A program made the position numbers and the translations under genes. A stretch of 64,000 nucleotides of DNA from Membranipora membranacea (lineage: Eukaryota > Bryozoa > Gymnolaemata > Cheilostomatida > Membraniporidae). The stretch covers positions 34,384,162-34,448,161 of the forward strand of contig OU612067.1 of the NCBI GenBank assembly GCA_914767715.1, written 5' to 3'. Position 1 is the first letter of the stretch, and each line of letters opens with the position of its first letter. The notes beneath the pieces were generated by a model. The model searched no databases. It was not told the origin of the DNA and saw only the letters and a program-made list of their open reading frames with translations. Shown here one piece after another: positions 33,742 to 47,241 of the stretch.

Positions 33742-36700
33742 TTAAACATCATTCACTGGGTTCAGTGGAAGAACAGCAGAAGAGTGCTTTGCTTTATTTT
33801 TTGATCCTTTGCAACTTTTTACTACATATGCAGTTGTCACAAGGACACACAACAAAGTCATTGAGGTAATCACAGCTATGATTGCACCTGCAAATTACAC
33901 ATGATGTATCTTTTTCGCATTTTTTATGAAAATCAAATTGTGTTTTACAGCTGCTATATGAATTGAAATCAATAAATCAGAGATTGTCTGAAAAAACAAG
34001 TAAAGTCAAACAATCTTATGTTTTAACACTCAAGCATATGTTTTTAGCATTTCAGCCCTCTCTGGCCTCTATATATTAATTTTAGGTCTGTGTCAGGTGT
34101 CCTTGCGCTCCTACAATAATGGCTGACACAAAAGCCAAAGGAAATGATTTGTGATCCTTCATTACCGAATATGAAATATGAGTACTTGCCTGATATACCA
34201 GAAAGTTTGGCTGTGTTTGTTGAGCCTCTGCCAGCAGGCCTCTCAGAGGTTGGGAGTCTGTCTTCATCCTCAATCACTACCATAGCTTGAAAGAAGATTT
34301 CAGTAATTAAAATAAAGTATAAACAATACAAAAATGTGCTAAGGATACACTGAAAATTAAAATTGTGATAATCAAAAGTTTAGAAATTAGAAATCAGGGC
34401 TGGACATAAGGTATTAATCTAGGCCTGTACTGTACATTCAAGTCTTTATTGGCAATCCTGGTGTGTTTTGTAAGCCATTGTCATCAGTATGGTATTCACT
34501 GGTCTGTGAGCTTTCTTTATCTGTTTCTGTGATACAAAATGCAACACTGTTAATATATCTTTTAATTCAGCCTACAAATGTTGTTAGGCAAACAGAGAAT
34601 TCAGGCCTGTACCTCAAACAAATTATTATGTTGATTATGAGCCTGTACATGAAACAATGTTTGATTGTGTTTGTGCATTGATCTAATGGCAAAACAGAAT
34701 CACTTAGGATGTAAAAGTAAACCAAAATCCCTGACTGATATTCTAAGTGGACAAAGTTTAGTGTAGCCTTTCATTTAGCTTTTGCGTTTAATCACGACTA
34801 ACACAATATGCGGACTTATTGTCTGAAACTATATTATTCTGCAAATAAGTTGAAATTGAGAGTATCCATTGAAAAGACAACACGCAACAAATCAAGCTCT
34901 CTGATCAGAGATCTCTAGTCTTATTGACATGAAGGCAGGACACTGTTTTTTTCTCAGGTAGGCTACATGATTCTCTGTATGTCATCACAACCTATCAAGG
35001 ATCAACACCAGTTTTACAATTAGTCCAAAAAATATAAGTTATGTGTCTTGGAAATAAACATACTATTATGAGATAGATGGATGCAAGGTGTACCAAGATT
35101 CCTTCTGGAACCGAATGGTACATTCACTCCAGGACTGTCAGAATTCAACATCCCGACTCATAATATGCTTCCTATAAAAAGGAAAAAAAAAATAGGAAGA
35201 CAAAACTACTGTTTATCCCAGCAAAGGTCAAGGAGACCTACAAATTCAAAACATAGAAACTTTGCTTGCTCTTTGTGCTTATGATTTCATAACAAAGAAC
35301 ATACCATTTTTATTTACAAAACACATTTCTTTGTTATATCAGAACGAGAGGTCCAAATCAAGCCCAGTTGTCAAAGGATCTTCGAAACAATTCGTTCTAA
35401 AATGACTGTTGTAGCCATAAAGATGAGTGGTCAGTAAAAATTTTATCAAAAACCTAAAAGTGAAGGGTAAATCTCCTGAAATCCCTCATCTCTAACTGCA
35501 TGTATTCAAATTATTCCCTGTTGGCAGAGACTTTAAGAGTAAATGGGTGAATATAAATTTTCATAAAGACTAGTCAAATTTCGTGTTTGTTTACTCTTAG
35601 ACTGTTATCAGGCACTTCTGGTTGCCAACCTTGGGCCGTTAGATAGGCAAATAGAACATGTTTTATAAAATTGAAAGCATAAGGGTTGGTTAATTATACC
35701 AAGTCTCTTACCAGACACTCTGGATAACATGACTGATCTGTTCGCCACGGTGACTGGAGCTTTGCTAGTAACAGGTGGCCTAGATTGGCTCGCCACACTT
35801 AACCTAGTCACTGGTGAGTGTTTCACAGTGCTGTTTTCTGTTTGATTTAAATGACATTAGGGAAATCAACCTTCAACTGATCTAAAAAATATTGTGTATA
35901 ATAGTGGGACTGAATTCTGGGCTTATTTCACAGTATAAAGAAGAGGTAGCCAAACATTCGTCCTATATTAAGGCAATCGATATCAAATTTCAACAAAATA
36001 CAACACTCTCCTGAATCACATTCACTACGATTTCAGCGCATTTGATGTTCTAGCTTTATCGCACTGAGTTGTTGATTCTTGATTTCTCCTAGAAAACTGC
36101 TTCTGTTTCCATAATCTAAGATTGGGCTTCACAATAGCTGTGGAGGACAATCAAAGTTAGAACTTCCCATTGCAAATGCTAACCGCTCAGTCATTCGGAC
36201 TGCATGCTGAGCTTGCAAGGTTTGCAATGATGACCGCAAGCTCATCCTTCGCGCTTAGCTGTGAGATTTTTTGGCTAAACCATAGTTTGGCCATTGACCT
36301 TGCTCGACCTAGATCGAGCTCAACTCAATAGTGAACATTAAAAAGTAATTTCAACAATACAGACTGGATAGGAATTAATATACTACCAAGGTGGAGATAT
36401 ACCTTTTGTAATTAAACAAAGAAAATACTATATTATCATTATATTGAATTAAACTGTACCTGTGCTTAATTGTGCTCTTGTTCTGGGAGACGGTGCTGTT
36501 GGCTTCACAGAGACATTGAGTGCTTGCTCAGGTGGTGTTACATTTTGGTCGATCATGGTTGGCTTAGCAGTTGTCAGTATATTTTCAGTTATTACACTTG
36601 TGGTTTTGAAAACTGCGTTTGTATGATCATTCGCGTGACTAATGCGAGACAAGTCAGTGACAGAACTTTTTGTCAACTTGTTTGCAATGCTGTCAAGAGT

Positions 36701-39700
36701 AGATCATTTTATAGGTTTCAGCTGGATCGGTGTTACAAGAGTCACCATGCTTGGTTCTAGTGATAAACTGATGTTTGCAGCTCCAGCGATGGATGTCACT
36801 TTAGGAATATGATCAGATACACTGGAAGATAACATAATTGTTTGAGAGAACTGATCGCCAGCGGATAAATTTTTCTAAGTTGTGATTGTGTTGATAGAGG
36901 TGATGGTAGATTTTGAATCTGACATATGAGAAGTTGGTGAAATTGTGCTCATAGTTTGTTTCTTTGCTGTTGTAGTATGTAATGGTGTTTGACTGAGTGT
37001 AGTTGTTGCTGTAGATGTTTCAGCTGTAGCGGTCTGTGCTGAAAAAGTTTTGGTAGCTGATAAGGTTGTAGAGGTGATTGGTGTATGAGTTGTAGAATGT
37101 ACTTTTACTCAGTTATTTAAAGTCAAAAATACTCAGTTGCAGTTATCTCCTCCTTACTTTTCCAAAAGCTATCTCCTTCCTACAGTTTTTAATTCAGAAT
37201 AACCACATTTGGTCACCTGGATCGTTAGTCAATCAGCTAACTATTCATTTATCTTTTTCTGCAAAAAACTCCAAATCTGACAAAAAGTCTCCAAGTTCGT
37301 GTTTTTCTGTTTAGGCAGAACTACACTTCAACATGGTAACTCACAGAGATCTGGTTTTTTTTGGAGCATCAGTTCATCACATTATCTAAATGAGCTTTTG
37401 AGGGCATGTTTGAAATATTTTTTTAACATATTTAAAATTGCGATTTACTTTTTCATTACGGTGTTTATTTCATCCATCAGTGCAGTGGCAATGTTGCGCA
37501 AGGCAGTGCAAAGAGCCTATATATTTGTAGTTTCTATGCCATTGTGTACAGTTTCAAACAAATTCTAATTGCCTTTTATCAAAGGAGTGGAGCAATTTAC
37601 AAATGACAATGGAGATGCTATACTGAACTTAAACAAAAGAATATTTCTGTTGGTTGATATAAGTTTTCAGTATAGATCGTGGTGACCCATCAGTCACCCA
37701 TCAAATTCTATCAGAATGACTATAGACCTCAAAATAATTAATATTATTATTATTCCAAATATGGTTTGGATTTGGCTTTTTCAGCGGATAATGTTCAATG
37801 ATAGCATTTTCAAACTACACCCAAATGTTTGAGCTTAAATTTTACTCGAATGTCATCCCAATATTTTTATTATTGAAACACACTAATGTAACTATGCTGG
37901 ATGCGTATAGGATTATGATAACTGTGTGTCTGGAGGGCTCACCCTTAATAACACACATGATATTCTATGTGAGATATTCTGCTGCATTTTCAGTGAGCTT
38001 GTTTCTGTATGTTCGACCTTGGTGTTTCTATCACCATTAAGGAATTGCAGTCCTGAAATAACCATTGACAGCATTCATGTTACGGTTGAATTTGTACATT
38101 TGTTTGAAAATCGTGCCCTGGGACTGCATCTATACTGCAACAAGTTATAATGTTGTTACTTTTGAGGATTCGGTTAGCCAAACAGGTGGGCTGCCTCAAT
38201 AAACAACAAATCTGAGATGGCCTCCAAACAAAATTGGATGCAATTCTTCACGCAGTGCATTGAAGCCATCCAAGTACAATTGAGACCTCTGCTGGATGAA
38301 GATATCAGTTAGAGTTTGTGTTTCATTACAGGGAAAGAATTGTTACTGTTGTGCCTTGTTTATCTTTTCCAAAGGATTTAAAGGCAATGTAATTTTAGAA
38401 TATCAAAACCTGAGGATTACCTTTGTGTCTCAAGACTTGTTGCTTCTTATGATATTTATGTATTATAGCATTATTACATCAGATTAAAATTGAAGGTTGA
38501 ATTAAATCAGATGTCTTGTCGCAAGCAACATCCTGGAGCATAGGCGGCAAAATTTGTTGCCTTAGTGGCCAGGCCGCAATATCTGCGCCAGGTTGCTCTC
38601 TGTTTGCAGGCAAGTCGGAGCACACCTGGGTTCCAACCATAGCCCAGTGCTAGATAATTTGTAATCCTGCTCAGTCCAAATATATTTTCCAACCAGCATT
38701 CCAAGCCCGAAACCCCAGTTCTGATACAAAAAATTTAGCCCATATTGAGTGCCCCGTTTTTTTATACCAATTTTATTGCATCTAAAATATCATATCATAT
38801 TATGTTGAATCAATAGACTTTAGTGGCTGGCTACTCATATATTTACATTTTTGCAATCGACCATGACACCTTATCGACATTCAATTATCCACACTCTCTT
38901 TACTCAACAAAAACATGGTCCATGCTTCTAAAAAGTTATACAATGTTGCGATCACTTCACTCTTGGTTAGCCGGGTAAACCTTCTTCCGGGAGTTATTGC
39001 ACAATCAAGTAGAGGGTGCCCTGGGACTGCATCTATACTGCAACAAGATATAATGTTGTTACTTTTGAGGATTCAGTTAGCCAAACAGGTGGGCTGCCTC
39101 AATAAACAACAAATCTGAGATGGCCTCCAAACAAAATCTGAAGCAATTCTCCATGCGGTGCATTGAAACAATCCAAGTACAGTTGAGACCTAAGCTGGAT
39201 GAAGATATCAGTTAGAGCAATTACAGACATTGTTTTCTCACAGTAAATTTTCTAATCCCTCAAGAAAATCTTATTTGTAAACAACCAGTGTATTGCAGTC
39301 TCTGTGTTTCATTACAGGGAAAGAATTTCTTACTGTTGTGCCTTGTTTATCTTTTCCAAAGGATTTAAAGGCAATGTAATATTAGAATATCAAAACCTGA
39401 GGATAACCTTTGTGTCTGAAGACTGATTAAAATTGAAGGTTGATTTAAATCAGATGTCTTGTCACAAGCCACATCCCGGAGCATAGGCGGCGAAATTCGT
39501 TGCCTTAGTGGCCAGGCCACAATATCTGCGCCAGGTTGCTCTCTGTTTGCAGGCAGGTCGGAGCCCACCTGGGTGCTAACCAAAGCCCAGTAGATGATGG
39601 ACCGCAGACACATTTGTTATGAGGCCCTTTCGATAAATTTAAGGTTCAATGATTGCACAGACCAAGGGTACATTGTGGCAGCATCATTCAAGGATTGTAA

Positions 39701-42400
39701 TAGTTAATCCTATTGTAAAAACTGCCACAATACTGCCTTCCTAGCTATACCCACCGTATCAATTTAGCTAGGATAGTTAGGTGTAATTTAAGCATAAAAC
39801 TTCATGTCTAATTGTGGAGAAAGGCTGTACAAAGAGAATTTTTTACGGGAGAGCCTGCATATTCTATTTTTTACTGTAATCAAAAACTTTGAATTCAGTT
39901 CATTCTCCAGAACCCTATAATTGTGACAAATAGATGAAAGAAGTTTTTGGCATCAAGCTTCCGATAACTTTCCCCTTGACGCAAAGCTCGCAGGTACCTT
40001 GACCAAGGAGTAAAAAACTCTTTCCTTGACTATTGTTAAAAAATTTACTCTGAATCCCTTTACTCTGTGAAGCAGTCTATCCACATGCTTGAAACTAAAA
40101 TGTTTTACACAGATAGATGGATGGGGTGATAACTCTATACTGCAAATGAGCCACCAAATTTCAACAATAAGAGAAGACAACTTCTTAGCCAAAGATTTGC
40201 CCAAATTGACTTTAATGAACTGAGTACTGTAGTGCTCAGTGCTGGAGAATTTGTGGTAGTTGTTGTAGCTGTTGTAGTTGTGGAAGTTGTACTTTATGTT
40301 ATTGTTGTTGATGTACTTGTAGTTGTGGTTGTTGTAGTTGTGGTTGTGGTTGTGATGGCTGTAACATGGAACATTTTATTAGAATACAGTTTTTTTAATT
40401 GAAGTGAACATGAGCACATAGAGAAATGGTATGGTTTACAAAACATTAAACTGAATGTTGACAACCACTTAATGGTCATCTTATTACCATCATATTGTTT
40501 GGCCAACTTTACTAATAGTGCTAATTGTGTCGTGTGGGCAGTCTAGGTTATATTATTGCTACATACCATATTTAATATTATAAGTGTCAGGTGTTTGTTT
40601 ACTTTTGGAACGTCGTCACCCATATTTTCTGTGGTGTAGTCCCATCCCATCCCATCCCTACCAAATTATAGCATTGAAAATAAACTCTAAATAAAGAGTA
40701 AAACTATCGACTAGATGATAAAGAACAAGAAGAAAGTTTTGACAGCGGTAAAGTTATTATAATCAATAGAATGTGGGGAAATAAGGGTACCATAACTGAT
40801 CGGGATTGTCGGGTAGGTATTTAAGACTTAAGACTTAAAGATGTGAAAAGATGCAAACAAACACAAAAGGATGGATGAACTGAACCAGTTTTTTAGTTTC
40901 ATTATCGGTATTCAGTATCATGAGAATGGTAAAATTGAATGTGCACATAAATTAATAAATTGACTAGAAAAAAAACAAGATATAATAATAGTTTATGAAC
41001 ATTATTATGGTTAAGGTTGTATCTTATCAAAAAAAAGACATGAATAAATGAAAGAATGATCTGGCACATTCTGGAGTCTCGCAGATCTTGGTTTGGAAAA
41101 TCGTGTTTAGATAGGAAGATGTGTCAAACCGACAAATATAATAAAGTTTCTTCGATGTAATAAATCCCACAAGTGTAACAAATTTTCACACAATTGTAAA
41201 AATTGCCACAAGCAGAATACAACTTTTCACTAGTGTTGTAACGTTAACTGTGTGAGGTTTATTAGGTGTAGTTTTACAGGATCATGTCGATTCGTAATAA
41301 CTGTAAAGATGAATTGAAAGATAAATAAGTTGACATTTTCAGTGAAAGTAATGTGCTAAAAGGCACATCATAAAGCAAAGAAATAGCTTTGCAATTAACA
41401 TACAAAATAGAGAAAGTCTCAATACATCAAATAGTAGGACGCATAAAATCAAGTATGTCGGAAGAATTATTTACGTTATTAGCCTTATTTGCACACAGTA
41501 CGTTACATCAGCTGATTTTAAATAAAAGTTAAAAGGTTTTGAATGTGACAATCTGCCATGAGCTAATAGCTAGATGATGATCTTCTCCGAAGGAGCTCAT
41601 GGCAAAGAGTGAAATCATTAGGGTACATGTAGTCAATGTACAAATGAACAATGAAGAAAGCTTTCACAATGCTCTAATGGGAAGTTTTACATGAGATAGC
41701 TTTAGGATTTGTGTACGTGTTTAGTCATAATTTTCAGTCATGATATGCTATTCGCTGACCGTTGCAAGTGTAATAAAAAACTTTTCCACAAATGTAACAC
41801 CTGATTTCCCACAAATGAAATAAACATGAAATACTCTCTCAAGTGTAATAAATATTTCCCACAAGTTCCATAATTTTTTTCTTGTCTCACATCAATCTGA
41901 AGTCATACACTGATCATCCTACATGGTTTAAAGGGCAACCAAGGTTTTGCAGCAATGCATTAATGGGTAGCAAATGATGTGCTGGGCAGCATCAGCTTTG
42001 TGCATTATGTCTTCATTTCACAGTGCTAAAATAATGTGTAAAAATTATTTATGAAGCATTTTGTGATAAACTTTGGGGATAGAACTAAAGCCATTTTTAT
42101 TTAGTTTAAGCTTTGTATATTGAGAGAGTTTGCTTCAATAGTACTCCAGCCACGCCCTATTAACCTGCCTGTCAGAAATAAGACTACTTACTTTATCGAA
42201 TATAACATATTACATAGACTCACCTCTTCTGAGAGTAATATTCTTCAGCGAAGCGTTGAGCTCTATGGTTTCAGTGACAAAAATTTCTTTGTTTGGATGT
42301 GAAGAACACCAATCAGACATATTAGAACTTCTCGCACCATAATAATACACATAACAATACAGCTTACCAAGCAGTATCTCGCCCTCATTGCAATCTGGTC
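33742..42400 (-). CDS. Mucin-like single-pass membrane protein (partial model, possibly broken)
   Basis: Probably a type I surface protein with an O-glycosylated stalk. The 3' part is well supported: exons ending at donor 36460, then 35712-35837, 34199-34285 and 33742-33887, all phase 1 to phase 1. They encode Ser/Thr/Pro-rich sequence (RLSVASQSRPPVTSKAPVT), then a transmembrane helix starting AIIAVITSMTLLCVLVTTAY, a basic stop-transfer (KSCKGSKNKAK) and a short tail ending LNPVNDV. Upstream candidates in the same phase are 42368-42400 (PDCNEGEILL), 42224-42286 (VTETIELNASLKNITL) and a poly-Thr exon beginning 40358. The poly-Thr exon has an in-frame TAA (40294-40296), and the Ser/Thr-rich frame above 36460 has TGA at 36704-36706 and TAG at 36875-36877. 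Either those parts are intronic or the gene is decaying. The true start is not found. Confidence 0.6.
38115..38650. repeat. Local direct duplication, copy 1 (contains SINE body)
   Basis: Begins GCCCTGGGACTGCATC and ends in the SINE body with CAAGTCGGAGCACACC. It matches 39018-39595, each copy carrying a private insertion of about 45-90 bases. It lies within the presumed intron between the poly-Thr and Ser/Thr-rich parts of the membrane-protein gene. Confidence 0.88.
39018..39595. repeat. Local direct duplication, copy 2 (contains SINE body)
   Basis: Partner of 38115-38650, about 900 bases away. Relative to copy 1 it has an extra segment at about 39217-39303 and lacks one near the SINE body. 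The SINE body was therefore duplicated along with the rest and is not an independent insertion. Confidence 0.88.
40360..42223. other. Probable intron of the membrane-protein gene
   Basis: AT-rich sequence between the poly-Thr exon and the upstream exon candidates. No exon or known repeat is recognised. Confidence 0.35.
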
Positions 42401-43988
42401 CTACAAAGGAAAAGGGAAACAGTAACTATAGAATAATCAGGATTTGGTAGAGGCTGTATATAAACTGACGCTGAAGATCATCTTACCTGAGGTAAAGCAC
42501 TATGATGAAAGATGTGAGCAACTAACATTGAGCCACTATGTGTTGACCTGCAAATGGCATGCATCATCTACTGCCAAAATAATCTACACAAGCATCAACA
42601 TCTGCTGCCTAAACACCAAGCATCTACACAAACCCGCCGTGCAAGCAGTAGTAACGTTTCTATCCCACACCACACTGCTCTCGCTAGCTAATGTCTGGTT
42701 GTAAAGTACGGCAAATTGAATTTTATTATTTCATGCCAATGCAATTTTTTCAACTATATATTCAGATCGATATCAATAAAATTATATGATAAGATAACAT
42801 TTTGAATCTCTCTACAGAAAAATTTTGAGAAATCATTGAAACGGAGCGGTTAATAGAACTAAACCTTGACAAAAAATGCTCGGCAATAATGAGCGGGAAT
42901 AAAAAACATGAAACTGAAAATAGTTAGCAAAGTGATACATGGCGCACATAACATGTAATTATGAAGCTTATTTAATTCTGAAAATTATTTTTCTGCTTCC
43001 AGCTCTGCTGGATTAAGGTAAAACATAGTTATGTGAGCAAAAAAAAGTTGGAGTTTTCCACCCAATCTTAGTGTGTGGACAACTCCCTTTGTTATTATAT
43101 GTAAGCCACGCCTACATAAAGAAGTTGTCCAATGACAGTGCAGCACTGATGTTAATTTTATTTTTGTATCAGATGTCGTCAGTATAGTTATTGGCACTGG
43201 TAGTATTTGAATGTTTAGTAGAACATGCTCTAGCTAGTACAAGTCACTAGTACTAGCAATTTTTTCACACTCACATGAGAGAGCTGCAACTATGGATGGA
43301 TGTTGGAGTCAGTCAGCACTAAGGTAATTAAATATGATTTTATTCATACGTATTACTATTTGCTGTGTGTATGGACAGAGATGAGAGAGAGTGTGTGCCG
43401 TGTGTTGCCTCTGTCTCACTCAGAGTCAGAGACTAGAGTAGAGAGAGGCAACACTCACCAAACATGAGACAGAGACTAGAGAGTTTTTGTTAGATATGTG
43501 TGTGTGTGTGTGTGTGTGTGTGCGGGCGTGTGTGTCGGCCTTTATTACATCCAGTATCCATAGGCATATGCCTGCTGAAATTGGCATTATTATCATTTTC
43601 TTATTGAGACGTTCCAGTTAGTGACCATATGCCTATCAATAAATAAGGCCCACTGCAGCTTGGCATATTAAGTCTCGTGGTTGGGGCCACTAGCTAGTTG
43701 ACTTGCACAGCAATCTGCAGGTGATCCGTGAGATTGCAACAAAGAAGGTAGTGTAATGACTGCTCTAGCCCCAAACAACATTTAAAAAAAGGCCTATTTG
43801 TGGTATGTTGAGTCAGATCAGTTCAACCAAGGAATTCTCCTTGGTTCAACTTATTACAGAATAACAGTGATCATGACAGCATTATCTTGTGTTTGAAGCA
43901 AACCCCAACAGGCCTAGCTAGCCCATCCTGACACCTACTAAGCTTCATTCCATAATCCATTACATTCAATGCATTCAATTTTGGGACT
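42401..43988. other. Noncoding DNA with a TG microsatellite
   Basis: A TG run occupies about 43498-43522. A plus-strand frame at 42444-42704 has no recognisable motif or splice context. The beginning of the membrane-protein gene may lie in this stretch, but I could not place an initiating exon. Confidence 0.4.
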
Positions 43989-44362
43989 GTTAAATCACAG
44001 ACAGCAGGTCACTGACAGTTGATTTGATGAGTTGCAGCCTTGTGTGTGTGTGGTTTGTGTTTGTTGTGGTGAAGATGGGAAGCTTGCATGAACCTAGTTA
44101 TCGCGGCTGTGGAGCTTCTGTACCCGCCAATTACGTTGCTCAGACGAGTCACTTCTCTCTCATTGGTGAGAAGTTAATATTCTGATCAATGAGAGAGGAG
44201 TGACTCATCTGAGCAACGTAATTGGCGGGTACAGAAGCTCCACAGCCGCGATAACTTGGTTCAGGCAAGCTTCCCATCTTCACCACAACAAACACAAACC
44301 ACACACCCACAAGGCTGCAACTCATCAAATCAACTGTCAGTGACCTGCTGTCTGTGGTTAAA
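43989..44362. repeat. Foldback hairpin element, about 180-bp arms
   Basis: Arms 43989-44170 and 44182-44362 are complementary with a few mismatches (shared landmarks CACAGACAGCAGGTC, TTATCGCGGCTGTGGAGC and GGGAAGCTTGC), with a loop of about 11 bases. The whole unit could form one long hairpin. Such structures are typical of foldback or MITE-like DNA elements. No convincing target duplication was seen, and the open frames in the arms are by-products. Confidence 0.92.
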
Positions 44363-45992
44363 TTGACATAATTATGAATAGGGGCAACACAATGCAATTA
44401 TAATCATAAGTATACAGTCAATTGGTAGGATGAAAAGGAATACTCAATTCAGTTTATAATTACATAGTAACATAACTGGGACCCAAAACACAGCGTGCTA
44501 CGCATGTTTGCTAAAAGTTAACCAACCAATGCTGTGAATGTATTGGCGTAGATACAATAGGCCTAATTGAGCAAAGTTGGTTTTGAAGTACTTCAGCAGC
44601 TTATCTTGACTATGGCTTAGCTTGTCAATACAGGCTAAGGTTGGCCTCAATCCACTCTCTCCTCCATCATTGTCATCACATTTGCCGATTTTTTTGGGTT
44701 GTTGCTGGCAAAGAGGCGTAGTGGTAATTTCTAGGTCCTTTTAATATTTCTTGGGCACTAAGGCTACAGTGAATAGAGTGATTTACAATCCAGTTAAAAT
44801 TGCATCACGCATACTATTCCGAAAATAAAATTTAGCAGTCCTAAAATTTGGTCTGTTCATCATGTAACATTTGCTTCTGTCGTGAGGTTGGGATTACACC
44901 TCGAACTAAACATCTTGCTCGAGTCAGAGTTAGTTTACTAGCCATATCTACGGAATTTGTGCAATTTATGTAATAGTATTATTCATAGTTACTCTAGTGT
45001 TCAGAAGTAGACTTGTTGTTAGTGTGGATCTAACTGAAACAAGCACATTAGGTCGATCTTAATGTAGTCCCAGATTAACTCCAAACCATGTCAACACTTT
45101 GTGTGATTCAGGATCAGAAGTAGCCCAGTTGATAAAGCACCGGTCTCACAATCGCAAGGGATCAGACTCTTGAACACTAAGCCCAGCTGACCGAAAATCT
45201 AATTACATGCTTTCCACAACCAGTCGCATTAGCAACAATTCTGTTCTGTGCTGGTGACCCAAAATAGAAAAGTTTTATTATCTATTACCAAGTATCCTGA
45301 TATTATCTGACGTTACCTCAGGTAGATATGGGAAAACTTGTAATGAATGATCTCCCCACAATGAATAGCAGACCCTTCACTATGGAAGTGCTCAGTATTT
45401 TTTGAAAAATGTTGAGGATAGCTAAATTCTGGGTTTAGTTGGCTTAATAGGTCTAGTAACATCATTAAACACAAACCCCAGAATTGTATTCACATGCTAT
45501 TTGCACCACAGAGTTTCCATCATAGTTCATTTCACTTTTTTTTTTATAGTCTTAATGTTCTTGTTTATAGATACTAACTCAAGTCAAAGAACCGTGGCGT
45601 TAATAGGGATACCCACCTAACGAGACCATAGCTATGAAAGGTGAAGCATCTGTTGAGGCTCGACTTTCACTCCAGCATGTTATAGCTATGTTATATGCTA
45701 GTTCACTCTTAGGAATTACGGTTGGTGCGTTACCTCCCATCAGTTACATGACTTCAAACTTTTCCATCACTCACAACATAATATATTTATATTTCAACCA
45801 TTGTTGCCTATTTTTTTATATAGAATAGAGGATTGTCAGATATCAGTTTTGATCATTGTTGTAATGATCTAGGCCTACTGATAAATTGTCAGTGCCAACT
45901 CTCAATTCTGCATCCAATAACTTTGTTGACCATTGATAAGCTCTACCTGCTTTGAAGTGTCTTCTCAAATTTCTATGGTTAATGTTTTTCAG
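44363..45992. other. Noncoding DNA with a degenerate tRNA-like fragment
   Basis: On the plus strand about 45118-45185 resembles a decayed tRNA-type SINE head (TAGCCCAGTTGATAAAGC as A-box region, then CACAATC in the anticodon-loop position), without a good B box. Near 44633 lies a relative of the short foldback arm from 14128. Confidence 0.4.
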
Positions 45993-46904
45993 TCTTTTTA
46001 GATTTAGATGAGTCTCCAGAAACAAGGATTGACTTAGAAGCTGTCTTGACTCTACCCACTTGGATAGTCTGCAAGCTTTCCAATATCAGGTAAGGTATCT
46101 ACCAGATAAACATTACTTCTCCCGGTCATTCAGTTATTGATTCCCAATTTCAGTATTGGTTCATACGTCTGCGTATTACACAATGTTCATTTCCTGGTGT
46201 CACAAAAGCTGCAGCATGTGAAGGTCAACCTGCAAATTACAGCTCTTTTAAAAAAGTTTGATCTCTCTGCTATATTTGTGTAGGAGTTTCCTTCCCGTGA
46301 AAAAGTTAAGGCTAGACAACTTTGCAATGGGATGAATTCATCGCTAACTTTCAATTGTCTACTCTCAAAACAGAGAAGGAAAACTCCTTGCAAATCCACT
46401 TTCACCAAAGTCAAATTTTAATTGGCTCTCCCTGGTGTCATGCGCCCTGAGGTTAGGGTCCTACAATACTCCAAGATTAGTCTATTGTCTCTATTATTCC
46501 AACCACACTTTTTTAAGTCACTCAGCCTCATAACACTTAGATTTAATTTCTTCAATGTTTGATGAAGTTATGTTGTTCTTTGCAGGAAAAGATTTTTATT
46601 TACAAGCACGTGAATGATAACATCTCACAGATCCTATCATCGAATGAGTTGTAAGTAGAACACAGGTTTCAAGCTCCTTCCAAATCATATCACATGAGGC
46701 TCTGATAGGAAAATGTAGTATACATTCTTCAAGACTGAGTGATGCATGGAGCAGCGGTTGTTTCCTTAATTTATTGTAAACTATGGTGAATCGCTGATAT
46801 ATATTATATATATCTCATTGCTTCAAATCTTGTCTTTTTTCTACAGAAGCGTTGGGTGGGCATATGCAAAAAAAGTGAAGTCGCCCAGCATCAAAAAAAA
46901 TTGA
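45993..46904 (+). CDS. Plus-strand exon candidates of an unrecognised small gene
   Basis: Three segments have good signals. 45993-46089 lies between TTTTTCAG and GTAAGG and encodes LDLDESPETRIDLEAVLTLP. 46586-46650 lies between CTTTGCAG and GTAAGT and encodes EKIFIYKHVNDNISQ. 46847-46904, after a pyrimidine-rich TTTTTTCTACAG, continues the second in phase (SVGWAYAKKVKS) to a TGA at 46902-46904. The first does not join the second in phase, so an intermediate exon or a different gene is needed. A further open frame at about 46270-46408 starts after TTTGTGTAG, encodes EFPSREKVKARQLCNG and ends in TAA. No family is recognised. Confidence 0.35.
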
Positions 46905-47142
46905 GATCTGTTTGTATGTGAGAAATTCTATAACATCATTTAATACAAAATCTAATTTTGCATTAAAGAATTTGACACATACAAATTTGAAGTATGACGT
47001 AATTCTACCAAGGAGTAACTGGGGGCTGGTACTCATTGTTGATTTGTTCCTTTGATTAGCAAGTATTCGCAAAATGTCATTGCATTCTTCTAGTTATCTG
47101 CATAAATGTATCAGCTTGATTATTGTGGTTATTTCTTTTCAG

Positions 47143-47241
47143 AAGATCTAGTAGGGTTGCCGAAAGCAAGAGTTGAATTATGAGCTGTCTTGACCCTACC
47201 CTTCATTTAAATAGCCTTCTCGGATAGTCTTCTAACATCAG
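47143..47241 (+). pseudogene. Decayed duplicate of the exon at 45993-46089
   Basis: Bounded by TTTCTTTTCAG and GTGAGA like its relative, and sharing GAGCTGTCTTGACCCTACCC-type sequence and the ATCAG end. The same reading frame carries two stop codons (reading DLVGLPKARVEL, stop, AVLTLPFI, stop). The duplicated segment therefore includes splice sites and neighbouring intron sequence, and this copy has lost coding capacity. Confidence 0.5.

Noticed and set aside
42444-42704. Plus-strand 86-codon frame
   Set aside because: No motif, no splice context, and it lies beside minus-strand exon candidates; probably incidental.
44149-44397. Open frame across the foldback arm
   Set aside because: It lies within the hairpin arm, and the mirrored frame exists in the other arm; a by-product of the inverted repeat.
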